Shown here piece by piece: positions 28,255-32,983 of a stretch of DNA of 32,983 bases. Each line of letters begins with the position of its first letter. The first letter of the stretch is position 1. The position numbers were made by a program, and so were the translations under genes. Origin of the DNA: Gammaproteobacteria bacterium (GTDB taxonomy: Bacteria > Pseudomonadota > Gammaproteobacteria > Pseudomonadales > Azotimanducaceae); assembly GCA_007694905.1 (NCBI GenBank), contig REEU01000209.1:1-32983 (forward strand), read 5' to 3'. Under the pieces are notes generated by a model. That model was given only the letters and a program-made list of their open reading frames with translations. It did no database searches and was not told the DNA's origin.

Positions 28255-28506
28255 ATGGATACCGTGAACATCCACGAAGCGAAAACGCATCTGTCTCGAT
28301 TGCTGGCACGCGCGGCGAAGGGGGAAACGGTCGTGATCGCCAAGGCAGGCCAGCCCATCGCCAAACTCACCCCCATTGATGCACCCGCGGCACACGAAAC
28401 ACGCCGCCTGGGCTTCCTGACCGGGGCTTTCCTGATCCCCAACGACTTCGACACCATGGGCGGAGAAACCATTACCGAGGCGTTCGAAGGCAAATCGACG
28501 GCGTGA
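28255..28506 (+). CDS. Type II antitoxin, Phd/YefM family
   Basis: 83 residues: TVNIHEAKTHLSRLLARAAK, then GETVVIAKAGQPIAKLTPID, the standard Phd/YefM N-terminal DNA-binding fold, and a C-terminal tail (FDTMGGETITEAFEGK) that would wrap the toxin. Its TGA overlaps the toxin GTG by four bases. It should neutralise the PIN ribonuclease encoded next and repress the shared promoter. It diverges from the Wadjet operon. Confidence 0.92.
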   Translation: MDTVNIHEAKTHLSRLLARAAKGETVVIAKAGQPIAKLTPIDAPAAHETRRLGFLTGAFLIPNDFDTMGGETITEAFEGKSTA

Positions 28507-28889
28507 TCCTGCTCCTGGACACCCAGCTGCTGCTCTGGGCAGCGTCCGAGCCTCATCGCCTTTCGCCTGCCGCCCAGGACAAGTTGCTCGATCCGGACAA
28601 CACGCCGTGGTTCAGCGCCGCCAGCATCTGGGAGGTGACCATCAAGGCCGGTCTGGGCCACTCCGACTTCCGCGTGGATCCGTTCCTGCTGCGTCGGGGG
28701 CTCATCGACAACGGCTACCAGGAACTGCCCATCACCAGTCGCCATGCCCTCGGAGTTCACCATCTCCCATCCATCCACCGGGACCCGTTCGATCGCCTCC
28801 TCCTGGCCCAGGCGGAAAGCGAAGGCATGCTCCTGCTGACGACCGATGCCACGGTCGCGCGCTACCCCGCCCCGGTCCTGCTCGTCTGA
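28503..28889 (+). CDS. Type II toxin, PIN-domain ribonuclease (VapC-like)
   Basis: 128 residues with the acidic residues of a PIN nuclease in order: Asp in LLLDTQLLLWA, Glu in SIWEVTIKAGLG, Asp in HRDPFDRLLLAQA and Asp in LLTTDATVARY. Such toxins cleave tRNA or rRNA and stop growth when the labile antitoxin is lost. Starts at GTG inside the antitoxin stop. All active-site residues are present, so it is likely active. The target cannot be predicted. Confidence 0.93.
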   Translation: MILLLDTQLLLWAASEPHRLSPAAQDKLLDPDNTPWFSAASIWEVTIKAGLGHSDFRVDPFLLRRGLIDNGYQELPITSRHALGVHHLPSIHRDPFDRLLLAQAESEGMLLLTTDATVARYPAPVLLV

Positions 28890-28979
28890 TCGCTGATGCA
28901 CGCACTGCACCGTGGGAGGGCGCCACAAACATCGTGCACGCTGTCGCGGAAGCAACAACGACGATGCTCGCGAGGCCCA

Positions 28980-29084
28980 GTGGGAGCTGACGTCCGCGGA
29001 GCGGGCGTCGCGATCTGCGTCACGCCCAAGTCCGCAGGCAGTCCGCGATCGCAACGCCGCCCTGCGGGCGACGTTTGCTCCCAC
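28980..29084. repeat. Paired inverted REP-like sequences (BIME-like)
   Basis: GTGGGAGCTGACGTC opens at 28980; the reverse complement of the far end (to 29084) reads GTGGGAGCAAACGTC. Both units continue with GC-rich stems and a CGATC-type end. A third GTGGGAG at 28912-28918 begins a partial unit. GTGGGAGC starts are typical of REP elements in gammaproteobacteria such as Pseudomonas. No REP-associated transposase is in the window. Confidence 0.6.
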
Positions 29085-29253
29085 TGACACGAGCAAACAC
29101 GAAGCAATATCAACGCATTACGGTTTTTCCATGGGAAAATCTTAAGCGACGATGCACCCGCGCGGAGGTTGTGTCCCGTCAAGTGGTGTGATGCCGACTC
29201 TCCAGCTGGACCCGACGCTGCCTCGTGCTCGATGACGGCATTGGCCCGACCCG
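29085..29253. other. Non-coding stretch after the REP pair
   Basis: No gene is seen. GTTGTGTCCCGTCAAGTGG (29168-29186) is reminiscent of insertion-sequence ends, but no inverted partner or target duplication was found, so it is not called as one. Confidence 0.3.
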
Positions 29254-29544
29254 CTACACGCCTCCCATCAGGACATTGACCGCTCGTGTGATCTGATCAC
29301 CTTGATCCGCCACACTCCCGGCACGGCGCAAACGCGCGCGACGCACTGCTGCGATAAGCCGCGTGGCAAGGACGAGGCGCTGTCCATCAAAGAGGATTTC
29401 GGGGTTGAGGTGCCTGACCGCAGGATAGTCTGGCAAGAGCGGAATCACGAGCAAAGCTGGATCGGCCGGCAACAGATCGCTTTCGACAACGACCATCGCG
29501 ACACCGTTGTACTGCGCAACGTCAAAGCGCCTCAGGCGTTCCAC
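29254..29544 (-). CDS. CcdB-like gyrase toxin
   Basis: 96 residues, near the usual CcdB length of about 100: RRFDVAQYNGVAMVVVESDL, then VIPLLPDYPAVRHLNP, QRLVLATRLIAAVRRARL and a C-terminus TRAVNVLMGGV. CcdB poisons DNA gyrase. The GTG start at 29544 overlaps the ccdA-like stop by 13 bases, the usual coupling. Its antitoxin gene has lost its 5' half and presumably the promoter, so expression is doubtful. Confidence 0.82.
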   Translation of the reverse strand: MERLRRFDVAQYNGVAMVVVESDLLPADPALLVIPLLPDYPAVRHLNPEILFDGQRLVLATRLIAAVRRARLRRAGSVADQGDQITRAVNVLMGGV

Positions 29545-29681
29545 GAAGACGCGCCCGGTGCGGCGATGATATCTGCCAGCGGATGCCCATTGCGCGCATG
29601 CCAGCCCGCTTGAGCTGCAAATGCATCCGCGTTCTCCGTGAGCCACTTTTTATGCCGCGCGAGCGTCACATCTGCGAACAT
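29532..29681 (-). pseudogene. 5'-truncated CcdA-like antitoxin gene
   Basis: About 49 codons remain: RHKKWLTENADAFAAQAGWH, then ARNGHPLADI, the toxin-binding C-terminal half of CcdA. The N-terminal ribbon-helix-helix domain that dimerises, binds the operator and represses is missing; full CcdA is about 75-80 residues. An ATG at 29681 could start a peptide, without a clear ribosome site. Such a peptide might still bind CcdB but could not autoregulate. It adjoins a peroxiredoxin fragment. Confidence 0.75.
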
Positions 29682-29700
29682 CCCACGACACAAAAGCCGG

Positions 29701-29785
29701 TCAGTCCGCTTCGTTCCCGGGCGTCCACTTGATGTTGCAGCCGACGGCGGGTTGCTGGTCCTCGCTGATGGGTCGTGATGTCGTT
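29701..29785 (-). pseudogene. C-terminal fragment of a thioredoxin-family/peroxiredoxin-like gene
   Basis: The frame reads PISEDQQPAVGCNIKW and then TPGNEAD before TGA at 29701-29703. GCNIKWKPGNEP near the C-terminus is characteristic of a family of AhpC/TSA thioredoxin-like proteins. Only about 25 codons survive, upstream of which lies a GGGTCAGACCC repeat. Confidence 0.6.
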
Positions 29786-29796
29786 GGGTCAGACCC
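29786..29796 (-). repeat. GGTCNGACC repeat, copy h
   Basis: GGGTCAGACCC, preceded by GTT on the plus strand. It bounds the peroxiredoxin fragment on its 5' side, 28 bp from the end of the DUF411 gene. Confidence 0.6.
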
Positions 29797-29823
29797 GTCC
29801 CCGATCTCAGTCCGCGCTCTGCT

Positions 29824-30363
29824 TCAGAGACGCTCGTGGCCGTGATAGCGCGCGAACAGCCACTCGTTGCCATCGGCATCGAAGAGCACGATCGGATAGG
29901 TATCGACCCGGTCACCGATCTCCATGCCCGGCGATCCCCAGGGCATGCCCGGTGCGCTGATCCCCAGCGCATCCGGCTGTTCAGCAAGGAGCCGCCGCAC
30001 GGCATCAGCCGGAACGTGTCCCTCCACCAGGTAGCCGCCGATCTCCGCCGTGTGACAGGAGGCCAGGCGGCCCGGAACGCCCAGATCCCGCCGGGTCTGC
30101 GCGATGTTCTCGGACAACCGGAGGTCGATCACGAACCCTTCCTGGCGCATGTAAGCAGCCCAGTCGCTGCAACAGCCGCAACCCGGGTCGTAGTGCAGGG
30201 TCATGTGCAGCGCACCATTCGCCGTCCCGGTGTCCGCCGCCGCGCCACCCGCAGGCGGATCGACCTCCGCGCAGCCGAGCAGGATCAGGCCCGCAGACAG
30301 CAGCCAGCCGATCCGAAACAAACGCATGTTCGCCCAGGACCCGCCACGTTCAGCGTTCGTCAT
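29824..30363 (-). CDS. DUF411 metal-binding lipoprotein
   Basis: 179 residues. A lipoprotein signal (WLLSAGLILLGCAE) with a lipobox Cys is followed by the DUF411 domain: YDPGCGCCSDWAAYMRQEGF with the CGCC motif, ASCHTAEIGGYLVEGHVPAD, and GMPWGSPGME. DUF411 proteins are periplasmic and often linked to copper handling; the Cys and Met residues fit metal binding. ATG 30363 has AGGAG seven bases upstream; an ATG one codon earlier is too close to it. It stands alone among toxin-antitoxin genes. A fragment of a paralog lies at 19351-19434. The copper role is family knowledge and was not tested here. Confidence 0.88.
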   Translation of the reverse strand: MTNAERGGSWANMRLFRIGWLLSAGLILLGCAEVDPPAGGAAADTGTANGALHMTLHYDPGCGCCSDWAAYMRQEGFVIDLRLSENIAQTRRDLGVPGRLASCHTAEIGGYLVEGHVPADAVRRLLAEQPDALGISAPGMPWGSPGMEIGDRVDTYPIVLFDADGNEWLFARYHGHERL

Positions 30364-30452
30364 CATCGTTCTCCTGATCAGATCTGGGGCCGGATACGGC
30401 GACGCACCGCCCGTTTCCTCAGCCATTAACCTTCCGGCGTCGCGTCCCCGAC

Positions 30453-30803
30453 TCAGCGAAGCAGCCGCACCAGCATATGCCGGATGTGATCCTGTCCTCC
30501 AAAGAACACCGCGAGGACTCTGACCTTGCGGTTGTCGTCATCGACTTCGAACCAGAGGACCGCGCCATCGAGCGCGAGGAATCGCAGCCCAGAGAGGAGG
30601 TCGTCCCGTGATGTCCCGCGATGGGGAGCTGTTTCGAGTCGACCTGCAGCCCGCCGGATCTCCATGACACGCTGCCCCGCGTGTCGCATGGCTGCCTCCA
30701 TCGGCTCGCCGAAACCCTGATAGCTCTCGAAGAGATGATCGAGGATCAGCCCGAAGTCTCGTTCCGCCTCGGCAGAGAACTCACTCGCGTAGCGCCAGAC
30801 CAC
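30453..30803 (-). CDS. Type II toxin, RelE/ParE family
   Basis: 116 residues: SAEAERDFGLILDHLFESYQ, then the RelE/ParE core with SGLRFLALDGAVLWFEVDDD and VRVLAVFFGGQDHIRHML. The GTG start lies inside the antitoxin gene (23-bp overlap). ParE toxins act on gyrase and RelE on mRNA at the ribosome; the GGQDHIRHM ending resembles ParE-like members paired with ParD, but the target cannot be read from sequence. Confidence 0.85.
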   Translation of the reverse strand: MVWRYASEFSAEAERDFGLILDHLFESYQGFGEPMEAAMRHAGQRVMEIRRAAGRLETAPHRGTSRDDLLSGLRFLALDGAVLWFEVDDDNRKVRVLAVFFGGQDHIRHMLVRLLR

Positions 30804-31056
30804 GACGCTTGTCTGCGATCAAGGCTTCGATTCGGGCATCCATCTCCGTAGCGCCAAGAAAGGACCCATTGCGGCGACGTTCGAGCAGGACCTTGAGCGC
30901 TTCGGTTTCCAACTCCTCCGACTGCATGCGCTGGCGAAGCAGATCGACGCCCTGCTGCAGGACTGCGCTGACGCTGGAAAAGCGCCCAGCCTCGACCAGC
31001 GCCTTGGCGAACGCATACTGCTCATCGGTCAACGATACCGAGGACTTGATGGTCAT
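30781..31056 (-). CDS. Type II antitoxin, ParD family (ribbon-helix-helix)
   Basis: 91 residues: SSVSLTDEQYAFAKALVEAG then FSSVSAVLQQGVDLLRQRM, a standard ParD ribbon-helix-helix domain, followed by a charged tail that binds the toxin. ATG 31056 has AGGAGG seven bases upstream; the open frame above it is repeat-derived. First gene of the pair. It would repress the pair's promoter in 31057-31120. Confidence 0.88.
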   Translation of the reverse strand: MTIKSSVSLTDEQYAFAKALVEAGRFSSVSAVLQQGVDLLRQRMQSEELETEALKVLLERRRNGSFLGATEMDARIEALIADKRRGLALRE

Positions 31057-31120
31057 GGCGCCCTCCTGATCATGCCGCAAGGGTAATACCGGGTAGCACC
31101 GACGACAAGCCGCCACGGCA

Positions 31121-31166
31121 GGTCCGACCCCATTAGCGCCAGCGTCATTAGCGCTACCCCATGAGC
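31121..31166 (-). repeat. GGTCNGACCCC repeat, copy i, with GCGCTNATG iterations
   Basis: GGTCCGACCCC at 31121-31131 is followed by three short units which on the minus strand read AGCGCTCATGGGG, AGCGCTAATGACG and GGCGCTAATGGGG. They fill the gap between the catalase stop and the parD leader. Confidence 0.55.
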
Positions 31167-31167
31167 G

Positions 31168-32190
31168 CTATTGTTGCTTGGCGCCTTCGGTCAGGCGGCG
31201 GGAAAGAGAGATCGCGTAGGGTGCGGCCCGCGCTGGAAGCATCGGATCCGCCGAAGGCTTCACGCCCTCGGGCATGATCATGGGATTGAAGGTGATGGTC
31301 AGACACGCACCACCTGCATCTTCAGACACCGACGTGACCTTCAGCGTACCGAGCTTCACCTTTTCGCGACCCTCCGGAAGCGGAACCGTGGCGTCATCCA
31401 CGTTGTCGCCGGGCTCGGCAAGCTCGAGGTTGAAGTCGAACGCGACGCCTTCCTCCGCCACCCGCTGCCGCAGTTCATCGAAGAGAAAATCCGGGCCCAG
31501 CGCCTCGGCTTCCTCGTCAGTCAGTCCCTGCACGCCGCTCGTGGGCTCGAACACCCACTTGCCGTATTGGACGGCGCGGTCAGTGTTGATGAAGCCATAG
31601 CCGCTCACACCCCAGTAGTTGACGCTGCCATAGCTGGCAGGCACGCGCTGCGAAGCCAGATACCTGCCCATCAGCAGCACCTCGGGGTTGGCTTCGTTGA
31701 ACGCCCTGATGCGCTCCGGATCGGGCACACCGGTTTCCGGATCCGGCTCACGCGAAGCAAGCAGCGCAAACAACTGCTGCGGCGTCGACGCGCTGAAGAT
31801 GGGCGCTGAAATGTTGCCCATCTGCCATCGCTCACCGTCCGGCAGATCGAACTGCAGCGCCATGTTGCGCTGGCCCCTGACGTTGTCGGGCGCGTGCGGA
31901 TTGGCACCGCCCACCGAGAAGCGCACGATCACCGGCACCGGCTCGCCGCTGAAGACCGAGGCCGTGGACAGCGCACGCGCCTCGGCCGTGCCCACGAACT
32001 CACCCGTGGCACAGATGCCTTTCGCGCCCGATCGCCGGTAGCCCTCGTACTTGCCCGCGGTGGCCTCGAACTGATCGACGAACGCGACGGGGCTGATGTG
32101 CTCGTCTGACGCGGCAGCCCATTGCACCCCAGCGCCAAGTGTGAGCAGCGCAGCGGCGGCCGCTGAGCCGGCGACAATCGGTTTCAACAT
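31168..32190 (-). CDS. Periplasmic catalase-family peroxidase (SrpA-like), distal His apparently replaced
   Basis: 340 residues with a Sec signal peptide (VAGSAAAAALLTLGAGVQWA, cleavage near AAA-S). The body matches small catalase-family proteins: ALSTASVFSGEPVPVIVRFS, NMALQFDLPDGERWQMG, SVNYWGVSGYGFINTDRAV and the heme-proximal RAAPY near the C-terminus, where Tyr should bind iron. In relatives as I recall them, the N-terminal segment reads (N/A)HAKGI with the distal catalytic His. Here it is RRSGAKGICATGEF, codon GGC where CAC is expected (about 32022-32030). Catalase activity may be lost while heme binding persists. ATG with AAGGAG nine bases upstream. Confidence 0.87.
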   Translation of the reverse strand: MLKPIVAGSAAAAALLTLGAGVQWAAASDEHISPVAFVDQFEATAGKYEGYRRSGAKGICATGEFVGTAEARALSTASVFSGEPVPVIVRFSVGGANPHAPDNVRGQRNMALQFDLPDGERWQMGNISAPIFSASTPQQLFALLASREPDPETGVPDPERIRAFNEANPEVLLMGRYLASQRVPASYGSVNYWGVSGYGFINTDRAVQYGKWVFEPTSGVQGLTDEEAEALGPDFLFDELRQRVAEEGVAFDFNLELAEPGDNVDDATVPLPEGREKVKLGTLKVTSVSEDAGGACLTITFNPMIMPEGVKPSADPMLPARAAPYAISLSRRLTEGAKQQ

Positions 32191-32286
32191 GCAGATGCGC
32201 TCCTTGGTGCGGTTTTCGGCGGCGTCGCACACCGTCGCGTGACAGCAATCAAGTCCAGTCTTCGTGCCCGACAGGGTCGTGAACTT

Positions 32287-32297
32287 GGTCTGAACCC
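32287..32297 (+). repeat. Degenerate GGTCNGACCC repeat, copy j
   Basis: GGTCTGAACCC preceded by CTT, as in copies c and f, with one extra A. It lies between the catalase gene and the RelE-type toxin. Confidence 0.4.
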
Positions 32298-32324
32298 GTC
32301 CGGTCGAGTGGTTCGGTCCGTGGT

Positions 32325-32621
32325 CTAGCGCGATCTGATCTCATCATCGCGAAGCAACTGACTCGCACGACGTACCGTCAGAATCTCGACTTCTTCATGC
32401 AGCGCGTAGATGACACGATAAGCCCCGTAAATGACTTCCCTGATTCTGAAAATACCGAACTCAGGGACGATGCGGCCGCTCTCGGGATGATCACGCAGGC
32501 GGCCCACGGACTGGAAGAGACCCTCGACCCAATGTTCGGCAGCAACCGGATCATCCAGGGCGATGAATTGCGCAATCTCACCAGCACGCTCCAGCGCTGT
32601 GGGTGACCAGGTGACCTTCAT
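32325..32621 (-). CDS. Type II toxin, RelE/ParE family
   Basis: 98 residues: TWSPTALERAGEIAQFIALD, then GLFQSVGRLRDHPESGRIVP, YRVIYALHEEVEILTVRRAS, the compact RelE/ParE fold with the ESGR-P and YR-IY hallmarks of ParE-type members. The ATG overlaps the antitoxin TGA by four bases. Its sequence is unlike the toxin at 30453-30803, so it is not a recent duplicate. Its action on gyrase or mRNA is undetermined. Confidence 0.9.
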   Translation of the reverse strand: MKVTWSPTALERAGEIAQFIALDDPVAAEHWVEGLFQSVGRLRDHPESGRIVPEFGIFRIREVIYGAYRVIYALHEEVEILTVRRASQLLRDDEIRSR

Positions 32622-32899
32622 CCGCCCAGTCTTTTCAGCACCCTTGCCCTGGCTTCGTCGTGGGGTATGCCCTCACCGGCAGCCAATTCACCCTCGGCCC
32701 GCAGGACATCTTCCAGAAGCTCCAGCCGCTCCTGCATCCGCTCGAACTCGCCCGCGTCGAGCAGGACAGCCACGCCGCGGCCATGCTGAGTGAGAATCAT
32801 CGGGCGGCGCGTTTCGCCGAGCCGCTTCACGAACCCAGCGACGCTCGCTCTGAACTCGGACAGCGGGCGAATATCTTCGTCGACCCTGAATCTGGACAC
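32618..32899 (-). CDS. Type II antitoxin, Phd/YefM family
   Basis: 93 residues: DIRPLSEFRASVAGFVKRLG then RRPMILTQHGRGVAVLLDAG, the Phd/YefM N-terminal domain, followed by a helical toxin-binding tail (ERMQERLELLEDVLRAEGEL). Coupled by a four-base overlap to the RelE-type toxin. It resembles antitoxins paired with RelE/ParE toxins rather than the one paired with the PIN toxin at 28255. Confidence 0.9.
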   Translation of the reverse strand: MSRFRVDEDIRPLSEFRASVAGFVKRLGETRRPMILTQHGRGVAVLLDAGEFERMQERLELLEDVLRAEGELAAGEGIPHDEARARVLKRLGG

Positions 32900-32919
32900 A
32901 GATCACCTTTGAGCGCTTG

Positions 32920-32939
32920 AACGTACACCTTAACGTACA
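32920..32939. promoter_or_regulatory. Direct repeats, candidate operator of the Phd/RelE pair
   Basis: AACGTACA occurs at 32920-32927 and again at 32932-32939, twelve bases apart and so on nearly the same DNA face. Each contains the palindrome GTAC. They lie 20-40 bp upstream of the antitoxin ATG, where Phd-type dimers usually bind. Confidence 0.5.
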
Positions 32940-32983
32940 ACCTCAGTGCCTCACATTCAATCCATGCTCCGACTCCGATCAGC

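Noticed and set aside
29168-29186. GTTGTGTCCCGTCAAGTGG as an insertion-sequence end.
   Set aside because: No inverted partner, target duplication or transposase fragment was found nearby.

Overview
GC-rich, densely coded bacterial DNA. Shine-Dalgarno sequences of the AGGAG type, the CYP153-like P450, the RND operon and the hybrid kinase suggest a proteobacterium, most likely a gammaproteobacterium. No marker gene fixes the genus. No tRNA, rRNA, CRISPR array, integrase or intact transposase was recognised.

Layout. 1-3550: a 5'-truncated AraC-type regulator, a CYP153-like cytochrome P450 and a flavodoxin-fold quinone reductase, set among gene fragments and short GGTCNGACCCC repeats. 3871-6292: a lone GspE/PilB-type secretion ATPase and two small hypothetical genes. 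6545-11632 (minus strand): a tightly overlapped operon tetR - membrane fusion lipoprotein - RND pump - PG0541-like PII-fold protein, with a 28-bp palindrome upstream as likely operator. 12043-13266: ornithine aminotransferase. 13504-19266 (minus strand): a phosphorelay of a CheY-like regulator, a 1497-residue six-PAS hybrid kinase and a second regulator with a Cys4 tail. 19491-20789: a DAO-family FAD oxidoreductase. 21399-28067 (minus strand): a complete type I Wadjet anti-plasmid system, jetA-jetB-jetC-jetD. 28255-32899: an accessory tail with a Phd/PIN toxin-antitoxin pair, a decapitated ccdAB, a DUF411 lipoprotein, a ParD/ParE pair, a periplasmic catalase-family protein whose expected distal His reads Gly, and a Phd/RelE pair.

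How it fits together. The right third is a plasmid-defence and toxin-antitoxin island. Wadjet is the recognisable system and it appears intact. The least explained signal is a dispersed repeat family centred on GGTCNGACC (ten copies seen). Its copies sit beside 3' or 5' gene fragments of a quinone reductase, DUF411, a peroxiredoxin and CcdA, and also supply the start of the araC frame and the C-terminal tail of the response regulator. Two of the fragments have recognisable fuller relatives elsewhere in the window, which suggests duplication and decay around these repeats.
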